Of a stretch of DNA of 64,000 nt, positions 52,013 through 60,229 are shown one piece after another. The translations under genes were made by a program, and so were the position numbers. Where the stretch lies: the NCBI GenBank assembly GCA_044432645.1, contig JAWXUM010000003.1, positions 1 to 64,000 on the forward strand, read 5' to 3'. Numbering within the stretch: position 1 is the stretch's first letter; every line of letters begins with the position of its first letter. The notes under the pieces are model-generated. The model was not told the DNA's origin and searched no databases. It saw only the letters and a list, made by a program, of their open reading frames with translations. The stretch comes from SIG603 sp044432645. GTDB taxonomy: Bacteria; Bacillota; Clostridia; Oscillospirales; Acutalibacteraceae.

Positions 52013-54228
52013 AACTTAACTCCTTTTAACCTCAATGCGTTACTTACAACAAACAACGAACTTAAACTCATCGCAAATCCGCCAATCATCGGTGATAAAA
52101 GTATGCCAAACGGTACAAATAACACACCAGCAGCAACTGGAATGCACAAACTGTTGTAACAAAATGCCCAAAATAAATTTTGCTTTATATTTTTGATTGT
52201 CAAACGGCTAAGTTTTATCGCTTTTGATACATCACTCAAGTCATCTTTCATCAAAATTATTTGAGCAGAGTCTATAGCAATGTCGCTACCTGTTCCAATA
52301 GCACAAGAGCTATCCGCCTTAACAAGTGCTGGTGCGTCGTTAATTCCGTCGCCAACCATCATAACAATTTTATTTTCGTTTTGATATTTTTCAACAACTT
52401 CTGCTTTTTGTGTCGGTAAAACTTCTGCTATAACTTCGTCTATGCCAATTTGTTTTGCGATACAATTTGCCGTGTGAGAATTATCGCCTGTTAGCATAAC
52501 TGTTTTAATATTCATGGCTTTTAGGTCTTCTATAGTCTTAAATGCTGATTCTTTTATAGTATCCATAACTGCGATATAGCCTAAAAATTCATCATTTAAC
52601 GCTACGTAAATTACAGTTTTACCCTCATTGCTCAAGTTGTCTGTGTTAATTTGGCTAGTGTCTATAAGTTTGTTATTACCTATAGAAAGTTTTATATCTT
52701 CTTTGGTTTTTGCTATAATACCTAAGCCGTCAACGTTTTGGAAAGTTCCGTCAAATTTAGGAATTTTAAGTTCACGTTTGCTTTCTTCCTCACAAATTGC
52801 TTTAGCAAGTGGGTGATTAGAAAGCTTTTCGGCTGATATTACAAGACTTAAAAAGTCGTTTTCACTAAGTTTGTTAGAGTAAACATCTGTTACAATTGGT
52901 TTACCGTTTGTGATTGTTCCTGTTTTATCAAAAATTACAACTTCGGTTTTATGTGTGATTTCAAGTGCTTCACCACTCCTTATTAAGATACCGTTATTAG
53001 CGCCAACCCCTGTTCCAACTATAATAGAAGTAGGAGTAGCAAGCCCCATTGAGCAAGGGCAAGCGATAACTAAAATAGAAGTGAATATTTTAAGTGCAAA
53101 TGAAAATTCACTGCCTAATACAAGCCAAATTATAGCTGAAACAAGCGCAATTCCTATAACAACTGGCACGAAAACACCAGCTACTTTATCGGCAAGTTTT
53201 GATATAGGAGCTTTTTTGCCTTGAGCATCTTCTACAAATTTCACAATTTTAGCCAAAGTAGTATCTTTACCTTTTTTGGTAATTTTTACATATAAAGCAC
53301 CACTTACAGAAATACTACCACCTATAAGTTCGCTGTTTTCAGCTTTTAAAACTGGTAAACTTTCACCAGTAAGCATAGCCTCGTCAATGCTTCCACTGCC
53401 ACTTGTTACTATGCCGTCAAGTGGTACGCTTTGACCAGCTTTTACCAAAACTATATCGCCAACTTTAAGCATTTCAGTAGGTATTTCCCACTGACCGTTA
53501 TCGTCAACCAAAACAGCTGTTTCTGGTGTTAATTTGATAAGGCTTTCTATAGCAGATTTTGTTTTTTCTTTATTGTTAGCCTCTAAATATTTACCAACTG
53601 ATACAAGCGCAAGCACAATAGCAGCTGATTCGTAATATAAATTATGCACTGCGTGTTCATTTGTGTTTATTAGCATAGTCATGACAAAACTATATGTAAA
53701 AGATGTTGCAGAACTTATAGCAACAAGCGTGTCCATGTTCGGATTGCCATGGAAAAGTGATGTAAAACCACTTATGAAAAATCTTTTTTCTAAAAAAATA
53801 ACTACAACCGTTATAAGCATTTGTAAAATAGCAAAGTTATAAGGGTTTTGGCTCATAGAAAAAATAGCAGGCATGGGGATATTTGCAAAAAGCATTTGAC
53901 CCATAGAAACGTAAAGCAAAACAGCTGACAAAGCAATAGAAGCGTAAAGAGAAATTTTCTCAGCTTTTAAATTTTCTTCTTCATTGTTTTGAACTTGAAC
54001 TTTGCTTTCATCTTCTACATGCAAACTAGCTGAAAACCCAGCTTTTTTAATTTTAGTACATATCATGTCCCTTGTTACAAGTTCTTGGTCGTAACTTATA
54101 GTAAGCCTATTCATAGGCAAGTTAACCTGACTTGTTTCGACACCTTTGATTTTGCGTGTTACACGTTCGATAGCACTAGAACAAGCCGCACAGTGCATAC
54201 CTTGAATGTCATAAATTTCTGTTATCAT
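52009..54228 (-). CDS. copA: Copper-exporting P-type ATPase CopA
   Basis: 739 residues. One N-terminal metal domain (MHCAAC) precedes the P1B core: CPCSMGLATPT (metal channel), DKTGTITNG (phosphorylated Asp), NHPLAKA (HP motif) and VGDGINDAPAL. Late Asn-Ser and Met-Ser-Ser motifs in the last helices match Cu(I) pumps. The enzyme exports cuprous ions. First gene of the operon under the CsoR-type operator. Confidence 0.96.
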   Translation of the reverse strand: MITEIYDIQGMHCAACSSAIERVTRKIKGVETSQVNLPMNRLTISYDQELVTRDMICTKIKKAGFSASLHVEDESKVQVQNNEEENLKAEKISLYASIALSAVLLYVSMGQMLFANIPMPAIFSMSQNPYNFAILQMLITVVVIFLEKRFFISGFTSLFHGNPNMDTLVAISSATSFTYSFVMTMLINTNEHAVHNLYYESAAIVLALVSVGKYLEANNKEKTKSAIESLIKLTPETAVLVDDNGQWEIPTEMLKVGDIVLVKAGQSVPLDGIVTSGSGSIDEAMLTGESLPVLKAENSELIGGSISVSGALYVKITKKGKDTTLAKIVKFVEDAQGKKAPISKLADKVAGVFVPVVIGIALVSAIIWLVLGSEFSFALKIFTSILVIACPCSMGLATPTSIIVGTGVGANNGILIRSGEALEITHKTEVVIFDKTGTITNGKPIVTDVYSNKLSENDFLSLVISAEKLSNHPLAKAICEEESKRELKIPKFDGTFQNVDGLGIIAKTKEDIKLSIGNNKLIDTSQINTDNLSNEGKTVIYVALNDEFLGYIAVMDTIKESAFKTIEDLKAMNIKTVMLTGDNSHTANCIAKQIGIDEVIAEVLPTQKAEVVEKYQNENKIVMMVGDGINDAPALVKADSSCAIGTGSDIAIDSAQIILMKDDLSDVSKAIKLSRLTIKNIKQNLFWAFCYNSLCIPVAAGVLFVPFGILLSPMIGGFAMSLSSLFVVSNALRLKGVKL

Positions 54229-54248
54229 AAAATCACCTCTTAAGCTTG

Positions 54249-54277
54249 ATTATATACCCCTGTGGGGTATTTGTCAA
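54249..54277 (-). promoter_or_regulatory. copA promoter with embedded CsoR operator
   Basis: On the minus strand TTGACA (54277-54272), 17 bases and TATAAT (54254-54249). The spacer is almost filled by ATACCCC-TGT-GGGGTAT (54254-54270), the GC-rich palindrome typical of CsoR sites. Repressor binding would block RNA polymerase directly. Confidence 0.9.
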
Positions 54278-54289
54278 TTCATTTAATTC

Positions 54290-54318
54290 TTGTAATCAAA
54301 TTAAATTTGTGGTATAAT
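54290..54318 (+). promoter_or_regulatory. Promoter of the MATE gene
   Basis: TTGTAA (54290-54295), 17 bases, TATAAT (54313-54318). It is divergent from the copA promoter and lies outside the CsoR palindrome. Confidence 0.7.
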
Positions 54319-54384
54319 AAATATAATTTTAGACGAACATACACTGAACAATAACAAATATAATGTCACAATACAGGAGGATTT

Positions 54385-55734
54385 ATGGCGAAAAATTTAG
54401 ACTTAACTAGTGGTAGCGTTACGAAATCGCTGCTAAAATTCACTATTCCTATTCTATTTACTATATTACTTCAAACAGCTTATGGCACTGCTGACTTGTT
54501 AATAGTTAGCCAGTTTTCAGGCGTTGCTGATGTTTCTGGGGTTACTATAGGTAGCCAAGTTATGAATAGCATAACTTCTTTTTTTACAGGGCTTTCAATG
54601 GGTACCACTATTTTAATTGCTAGGTACATAGGCGCAAAGGAGAAAGAAAAAAGTAGTACTGTAATGGGTACTAGTATTTTGCTTTTTGCGTTTTTCGCTA
54701 TTATTTTGACTTTAACTATTGTTTTATTCAAAAACAATATAGTCGCTATTATGAAAACTCCTACAGAGTCTTTAGCTCAAACTAAGTCATACCTTTTAGT
54801 TTGCGGACTTGGTTCTTCATTCATTTTATCTTATAATATAATAGGCAGTATTTTCCGTGGTATTGGGGACTCTAAAACTCCACTTATAACTGTTGCTATA
54901 GCATGTGTCACTAATATAATACTAGACCTTATTTTAATTGGCCTTTTCGGTTTAGGCGCTTTAGGTGCAGCTTTGGCAACTGTCACTGCCCAAGCTTTTA
55001 GCGTTGTGTTATCTATTATCTTTATAAGGAGAAAGACACTGCCGTTTGAATTTACTAGAAAAAACATTAAGCTAAACTTTGGCTATTGTAAAGATATTAT
55101 AAAACTTGGTTTTCCAATTGGACTGCAAAGTGTAATGGTAAATATTTCATTCCTTGTTATCACTTCTATTGTTAACACATTAGGCGTTGTTGCCTCAGCT
55201 GCTGTTGGCATTGTTGAAAAAATCACTGGTGTTATAATGGTTGTAGCGCAAGCTTTTTCTCAATCACTTTCTGCCTTTACTGCGCAGAACATGGGTGCAA
55301 ATCAGCCACATAGAGCTAAAAAAGGCTTGTTTATAGGAATGGGCATTTCATTAATATTTGGCGTGATTACAGCTTACATATCGGCTTTCCACGGTGAAAT
55401 CCTCTTGAATATTTTCTCGCCAGATGAAGAAACTTTAGCTTCTGGGTTACAATATTTAAAATCTTACTCAATAGACTGCATTTTTGTTGCAATAATGTTC
55501 TCATTCTCTGGTTATTTTGTAGGACTTGGAAAAACAACTTTTGCTATGGCTCAAAATATTATCGGTGCGTTTTGCGTAAGAATTCCACTTGCTTTTGTGT
55601 TTAGTTCGCTTCCAAACACATCGCTATTCATTATTGGTTTAGCTACTCCGTCATCTTCAGTTTTACAAATCATTTTATGTGTATACTACTATATATACTT
55701 AAAAAGAAAACAAGAAAACCCACTTGCAAATTAA
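54385..55734 (+). CDS. MATE family efflux transporter
   Basis: 449 residues, twelve membrane helices in two MatE halves (about 10-170 and 235-400). FRGIGDSKTPL and AFTAQNMGANQPHRAKKG are typical MATE motifs. The family exports cationic drugs or metabolites using Na+ or H+ gradients. Ribosome site CAGGAGGA. The following gene is 17 bases away on the same strand. The substrate is unknown. Confidence 0.92.
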   Translation: MAKNLDLTSGSVTKSLLKFTIPILFTILLQTAYGTADLLIVSQFSGVADVSGVTIGSQVMNSITSFFTGLSMGTTILIARYIGAKEKEKSSTVMGTSILLFAFFAIILTLTIVLFKNNIVAIMKTPTESLAQTKSYLLVCGLGSSFILSYNIIGSIFRGIGDSKTPLITVAIACVTNIILDLILIGLFGLGALGAALATVTAQAFSVVLSIIFIRRKTLPFEFTRKNIKLNFGYCKDIIKLGFPIGLQSVMVNISFLVITSIVNTLGVVASAAVGIVEKITGVIMVVAQAFSQSLSAFTAQNMGANQPHRAKKGLFIGMGISLIFGVITAYISAFHGEILLNIFSPDEETLASGLQYLKSYSIDCIFVAIMFSFSGYFVGLGKTTFAMAQNIIGAFCVRIPLAFVFSSLPNTSLFIIGLATPSSSVLQIILCVYYYIYLKRKQENPLAN

Positions 55735-55751
55735 TTTTAGGAGATATTACT

Positions 55752-56369
55752 ATGATACAACTAACAAATCATTCAGTTATGAATATAGAAAACGCTATGA
55801 GAGGCGCTAGAAACCCAATGAACAGTTGGGACAGGTCTGACAGCTATTATGACGAAAACGGCAATTATATTTTAGGCGAAAACGACCTTGGATTAGCTAT
55901 AAAACTTTGTAAAGCTGGCAGTGACCACCGTAAATTCATAAGACAAATTTTAGTTTGTGTAGACATTGCTGCTCCACTTTATTGGTGGAAAGAATACGAC
56001 ACTTACAAAGTTGCAACTGTTGCAAACTCAACAAGCACAATGCACAAAATACACAGCAAACCTTTTGAAATGGAAGATTTTAGTACAGATAAAATGTCTG
56101 AAAATGCTAAAAACCAAATGAGCGAATTTATAGCATTTTTAGAGAAAACAAGACTTGAATTTGTAAAAACTAAAGACAAAAACGCTTGGTATGACATCAT
56201 TCAGCTTTTACCATCAAGCTACAATCAACTTCGCACATGCACCTTTAACTATGAAACTTTAATAAACATTTATAATTCACGCAAAAGCCACAAGCTAGAT
56301 GAATGGAAAGTTTTTTGTGCATGGATAGAAACATTGCCATATGCAAAAGAACTAATAATTAGAGCTTAA
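55752..56369 (+). CDS. Conserved protein of unknown function, ThyX-like in pattern
   Basis: 205 residues with no signal peptide or membrane helix. I do not recognise a named family. Notable blocks are RGARNPMNSW, HRKFIRQI, APLYWWKEYDTYK, NSTSTMHK, LPSSYNQLRT and EWKVFCAWIETLPY. The order of an Arg-rich substrate segment, a leucine-proline helix and a final HKLDEW helix recalls flavin-dependent thymidylate synthase ThyX, but the ThyX RHR motif is missing. The ATG at 55752 with AGGAGA upstream was chosen; the longer frame overlaps the MATE gene. It is cotranscribed with the MATE gene and ends before a terminator. Confidence 0.6.
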   Translation: MIQLTNHSVMNIENAMRGARNPMNSWDRSDSYYDENGNYILGENDLGLAIKLCKAGSDHRKFIRQILVCVDIAAPLYWWKEYDTYKVATVANSTSTMHKIHSKPFEMEDFSTDKMSENAKNQMSEFIAFLEKTRLEFVKTKDKNAWYDIIQLLPSSYNQLRTCTFNYETLINIYNSRKSHKLDEWKVFCAWIETLPYAKELIIRA

Positions 56370-56460
56370 AATAATCAAGGAGCCATACCACTACCTACCA
56401 ATAGTGACAAAAGATTAAATTGGTCTTAATCAATTGAATATACATATAAATCAATAAGAA

Positions 56461-56504
56461 AACACCGGCCTCAAAAAGTTTTTAATCTTTTGGGTCGGTG
56501 TTTT
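56461..56504 (+). terminator. Terminator after the MATE unit
   Basis: AACACCG-GCC-TCAAAAAG pairs with CTTTTGGG-T-CGGTGTT, followed by TTTT. It lies about 90 bases past the stop of the unknown gene; the bases between are unremarkable. Confidence 0.85.
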
Positions 56505-56544
56505 AGAAATTATCTTTATAAAAAATTAAATTTATTGTGGATTT

Positions 56545-56610
56545 TTAAAGTTTATTTTTAAAAACAACTTTTCCTGAATATGGGTTATAGATAATAAGCA
56601 TTTTTTTCAT
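56545..56610 (-). pseudogene. Remnant of a DagK/YegS-type lipid kinase gene
   Basis: A 21-codon frame on the minus strand starts MKKMLIIYNPYSGK, the classic N-terminus of diacylglycerol/sphingosine-type lipid kinases (usually NPxSGKG). It then reads VVFKNKL and stops. AGGAAC stands upstream as ribosome site. It begins 19 bases after the TSUP permease stop; the genes before it in the same operon are spaced 23 and 18 bases. A 3' deletion of a former fourth gene is the simplest reading. A short genuine peptide cannot be excluded. Confidence 0.45.
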
Positions 56611-56629
56611 AATTAATGTTCCTCTTAAT

Positions 56630-57400
56630 TCAAAACAAATATGTACTCACTATCATAAAGATACCTAAAGCTGTTAACACACTACCTGTAGCTTTATTTA
56701 ATACTTTAGGGTTTGCTTTGTTTGCAAATTTTGCTGCTAAGAGTGCAAAGATTAATGTTGAAATAGCACAAATTCCTAAAATCAAGAAATTTGGAACGAC
56801 TTGTTCAAGAATAAAGTGAGAACTTGAACCGAAAAGTGCTGTGAAAGTCATAATAAAAACACTTGTGCCAACTGCTTTTTTAAGTTCGTAACCTAAAACT
56901 GTTGTAAGTAGCATTAGCATCATCATTCCGCCACCAGCTCCTATAAAACCACAGGTAAAACCAACCATTGCACCGCAAAGAATAGGTACGAGAATTTTAA
57001 GTTTGCCTTTAAATTTTCTTGGCTCTTTAGGGTGCTTTTCTTTTTTTGTAAGAAAATTAATACCCATTAGAAGTGAAATGTAAATAGTAAAATTGCCCAT
57101 TGTTGTAGTTGGAACAAGCTGAGCCACAAGCGCCCCTACAATTGTAAAGCACAATACACTAATAAAAAGCCACTTACTGTTTTTTATGTCAATGTTTTTG
57201 TTCTTTCCGTATGTATAAGCAGAAACTGCACTAGCAAGTACGTCGGAAGCCAAAGCTATTCCTATTGCCTCATAAGGGTTCATGTCCAAAAAAGTGATCA
57301 ACATAGGGGATATGACCACAGCGGCACTCATACCTGCAAACCCAGTACCAAGCCCTGCACCAAGTCCTGCTATAACACATATAAATATAGTTAATACCAT
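56630..57400 (-). CDS. TSUP family (TauE/SafE) permease
   Basis: 256 residues, about eight membrane helices in two repeats. It has GLGTGFAGMSAAVVISPML near the start and GFIGAGGGMMML in the second half, the duplicated Gly-rich signature of sulfite/sulfonate exporters. The transported anion is unknown. It follows the cardiolipin synthase gene after 18 bases. Confidence 0.9.
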   Translation of the reverse strand: MVLTIFICVIAGLGAGLGTGFAGMSAAVVISPMLITFLDMNPYEAIGIALASDVLASAVSAYTYGKNKNIDIKNSKWLFISVLCFTIVGALVAQLVPTTTMGNFTIYISLLMGINFLTKKEKHPKEPRKFKGKLKILVPILCGAMVGFTCGFIGAGGGMMMLMLLTTVLGYELKKAVGTSVFIMTFTALFGSSSHFILEQVVPNFLILGICAISTLIFALLAAKFANKANPKVLNKATGSVLTALGIFMIVSTYLF

Positions 57401-57418
57401 ATAAATCCTCCAAATTTT

Positions 57419-58951
57419 TTATGTAAGTGGTGCGAAAATTCTTAAAATACCTAGTGCTAAAAAGTTGAAAAATCCTTTTATACCTGTTAGCTTAATAGGT
57501 GAATCTTTTATTTGTGTAGAGATATTTAGGGTGTCTAAGAAGTCTTTTTTTATATCTTTTATGCTAGAATTATTATATATAGACACTCCACATTCATAGT
57601 GAAGCAGTAGACTTCTATAGTCCAAATTAATTGTTCCGACCACTGCTGTTTCATCATCGCTTACAAACATTTTCGAGTGTATAAACCCAAGCGAATACTC
57701 GTAAATTTCTACGCCAGCGTCAATTAACTCTTGATAAAAAGAACGAGATAAAAACTGAATTATTTTGTGGTCAGGGATTTGTGGTGTAATAATTTTAACA
57801 TCTACACCCGACTTACTAGCTGTTGTAAGAGCAACAATCATTTCACGGCTTATGACTAAATACGGGGTTGTTATGTACACATAGTTACAAGCTGTATTCA
57901 GTATGTTCATATACACAGTTTCGCCAACTGCGTTTCCGTCGTATGGATTGTCATAAAAAGGCTGAACTATACCGTCGCTATTATATTTTTCTGTAGGCAT
58001 ATATTTTTCGAAGTTTTCTTCTTTCTTTGTAACCGACTCCCACATAGCTAGGAACATAACAGTCAAATTATAAACGGCTTCCCCTTTAAGTTTGATAGCT
58101 GTGTCTTTCCAATGTCCATGTTTTTCAAATTTATTAAAATATTCGTCAGCTATGTTAATACCACCAGTAAAACCAACATTACCGTCAATAACACAAATCT
58201 TTCGGTGATCTCGGTTGTTATAGCCAGCTGTAATTATATTTGCATAAGGATTGAACACCTCACACTTTACTCCGTTTTTTAAGAGCTTTTTTGAAAATTC
58301 TTTGTCAACCGTAAAAAGCGAACCTATTTCGTCATACATTACCCTTACTTCAATACCTTTTGAAGCTTTATCGAAAAGCACTTTTTCTATTCGACTCCAA
58401 ACTTCACCCTCTTTAATCGTGAAATACTCTAAGAATATAAATTTTTCAGCTTTTTTAAGTTCATCTAATAAAGGCTCTAAAAATTCTTCGCCTACTTTAT
58501 AATACTGTGTTTGAGTATTGATTTGGGCTGGCGAAAGAGCAATATCATTTAAATATCTTATATGTCTTTTGACATCTTGTCTGTTTACTATATCATCTAC
58601 ATCAAAACTGCTAATAGGTTTAATCTGTGATTTAAGACGTTGGTTGATTTTTTTATTTATTTCTTTTCTTCCCTTAATTAGCACTTGTCCACTAAAGGTT
58701 AAATAAAAAAACACACCAGTAACAGGTAGAAGGAATATAAACACAATCCAAGAAATTTTAACTTCAGAATATCCTTCTTTTAAAATAATATAAGTTATGC
58801 ATAGGGTACTTATTAATAATAAAATTACAAATGACAAATTAGAATAATTTCCAAGCAAAAGTGTTATCCCATACCAAAGTGTTAATTGTAAAATAAGTGA
58901 TGCTAAAATTAAGCCTATTCTAAAAACTGCATTTCGTAGTATTTTATTCAT
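57419..58951 (-). CDS. cls: Cardiolipin synthase
   Basis: 510 residues. Two N-terminal membrane helices with a PLD-nuclease N-terminal segment (LLPVTGVFFYL) precede two phospholipase-D motifs: DHRKICVIDGNVGFTGGIN and HSKMFVSDDETAVVGTIN. The second His lies near residue 425. Cls joins two phosphatidylglycerols to give cardiolipin plus glycerol. Ribosome site GAGG. It lies between the MarR regulator and the TSUP gene. Confidence 0.95.
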   Translation of the reverse strand: MNKILRNAVFRIGLILASLILQLTLWYGITLLLGNYSNLSFVILLLISTLCITYIILKEGYSEVKISWIVFIFLLPVTGVFFYLTFSGQVLIKGRKEINKKINQRLKSQIKPISSFDVDDIVNRQDVKRHIRYLNDIALSPAQINTQTQYYKVGEEFLEPLLDELKKAEKFIFLEYFTIKEGEVWSRIEKVLFDKASKGIEVRVMYDEIGSLFTVDKEFSKKLLKNGVKCEVFNPYANIITAGYNNRDHRKICVIDGNVGFTGGINIADEYFNKFEKHGHWKDTAIKLKGEAVYNLTVMFLAMWESVTKKEENFEKYMPTEKYNSDGIVQPFYDNPYDGNAVGETVYMNILNTACNYVYITTPYLVISREMIVALTTASKSGVDVKIITPQIPDHKIIQFLSRSFYQELIDAGVEIYEYSLGFIHSKMFVSDDETAVVGTINLDYRSLLLHYECGVSIYNNSSIKDIKKDFLDTLNISTQIKDSPIKLTGIKGFFNFLALGILRIFAPLT

Positions 58952-58974
58952 CTATATCACGCCTCTCTTTAATA

Positions 58975-59382
58975 TTATGAATAAGAATAGACTTTTTCCA
59001 GTAAATGTAAAAGTGCTATTTTTTCTACATCTGTCAAGTTTTCACTCATTTTATTTTCCAATTCAGTATAAATTAGAAAAATTTTAGCAAATTCTTCTTT
59101 TCCTTTTTTTGTTAAATATATACCATAGGCTCTTTTGTCGGTTAAACTTCTTTCACGATAGATAAGGTCTTTATCTATCATTTTTTGTATAGCTCTTGCA
59201 ATTGTTCCTTTATCCACCAATAACTCAGTGGCTAATTTTTCTTGACTTAATCCCTCGTTATTATAAATTTCATGCAGACAAAGCACTTGGCCAACAGGCA
59301 GTTGTTCTGTTGCCTTTTCGCATAAAAAATTCATGTTCTTTTTGTATAACCTTATAAAATATTCGCATAGTAATTTTGACAT
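58975..59382 (-). CDS. MarR family transcriptional regulator
   Basis: 135 residues, winged helix with LSQEKLATELLVDKGTIARAIQKM as recognition region and the RSLTDKRAYGIYLTKKG wing. MarR proteins bind short palindromes as dimers and are released by small ligands. The ATG at 59382 with AGAGGTAG upstream was chosen over 59448, which would place the operator inside the gene. It heads the operon with cls and the TSUP gene and likely represses it. Confidence 0.92.
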   Translation of the reverse strand: MSKLLCEYFIRLYKKNMNFLCEKATEQLPVGQVLCLHEIYNNEGLSQEKLATELLVDKGTIARAIQKMIDKDLIYRERSLTDKRAYGIYLTKKGKEEFAKIFLIYTELENKMSENLTDVEKIALLHLLEKVYSYS

Positions 59383-59404
59383 TGTTCTACCTCTTTCGTG
59401 TATC

Positions 59405-59448
59405 GTTGCATTTGCAACTATTATACATATTAAAAGTGTCAAATTCAA
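59405..59448 (-). promoter_or_regulatory. MarR operon promoter with palindromic operator
   Basis: On the minus strand TTGAAT (59448-59443), 17 bases, TATAAT (59425-59420). Immediately downstream lies GTTGCA-TT-TGCAAC (59405-59418), a perfect 6-base inverted repeat at the transcript start. Placement suits autorepression by the adjacent MarR protein. Confidence 0.75.
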
Positions 59449-59543
59449 TGAATATTTTTTTAATTTTCCGTGAATTATACTATCCTTTTTCCTTATATTT
59501 TCTTAAAACAAGAATAAACACAGCAAAAGACGGACAGCGTAAG

Positions 59544-59813
59544 TGAAGTGACCTCACAAAGTTAGACACTATAAATAGATTCGTTCCCATTGTTGAACTC
59601 GTTTATATCCGTTGTTTCCTTGCCTGTTTAGCTCAAACAAATTCGCTGTTTCCGTTTAACTTAAATTTTTATTTTGCATTGTTTCTACTACTTCTTGCTT
59701 AAATTCTCCTGTATATTCCTTATTTGACCCTCCTTTTGGCATAGCAAAACTGCACCCCTTTAGTTTTCTATATAGTTTTTATACCATATATCCAACAATT
59801 TGGGTGCAGTTCA
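59544..59813 (-). mobile_element. Internally deleted IS3-family element
   Basis: The ends are TGAAGTGACC... at 59544 and, inverted, TGAACTGCACCC... from 59813. They agree imperfectly over about 25 bases, as IS3-type terminal repeats do. Inside, 270 bases hold the start of an OrfA transposase and then run directly into the other end, so the catalytic OrfB is gone. No clear target duplication is seen. An inner repeat AACTGCACCC/GGGTGCAGTT (59748-59757, 59802-59811) brackets the orfA promoter region. Confidence 0.7.
59569..59742 (-). pseudogene. Transposase OrfA remnant (IS3 family)
   Basis: The minus-strand translation begins MPKGGSNKEYTGEFKQEVVETMQ, here split as MPKGGSNKEYTG and EFKQEVVETMQ, typical of IS3 OrfA helix-turn-helix starts. 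It has an in-frame stop after 28 codons, resumes as TETANLFELN and ends QQWERIYL before another stop. The frame is dead. Confidence 0.75.
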
Positions 59814-59920
59814 TTTTATTGCAACTTTTTATTTACAAAGGAATAATAGTTGCTCCTGTTTTTAAGTTTTAGTAACGTCATTAATCCATTTTGTATTTCT
59901 AAGTCTTATCCAACAAAGTA

Positions 59921-60214
59921 CGGAACGACGAGGGCGTCGTTCTCTACATTCCGCACCACAAAACGACCTAATTTGTAGGGGCGAGCTGTGCTCGTCCGTT
60001 TGGGTGAAAACAGAATGGGTACAAAACAGTTTAAAAGGGAAAGGTTACTTATCCTTTATATGCTGTTTGTTAAATTAACTTCTGTCCTCACTGTGGACGG
60101 CTACTAGTCATCCCTACAATATAAGTTGTATTTTACTATAAAACTATCGCTAATCAACACGCTTGAGCTGTGCTCGTCCGCCACCGTAGGGAATGCGCAA
60201 CGCACATTCCCTAC
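59921..60214. repeat. Island of short palindromic repeats
   Basis: At least five units: 59921-59944 (GGAACGACG/CGTCGTTC hairpin), 59975-59998 (GTAGGGGCGAGCTGTGCTCGTCCG), 60093-60116 (a diverged unit ending CATCCCTAC), 60165-60180 (half unit GAGCTGTGCTCGTCCG) and 60186-60214 (GTAGGGAATGCGC...CATTCCCTAC). No gene is visible between 59814 and 60229; the sequence between units is AT-rich and featureless. Confidence 0.8.
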
Positions 60215-60229
60215 AAATAACCAACTAAA

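Noticed and set aside
59921..60214. CRISPR array
   Set aside because: The repeats are palindromic, irregularly spaced, of different core types and have no uniform spacers.
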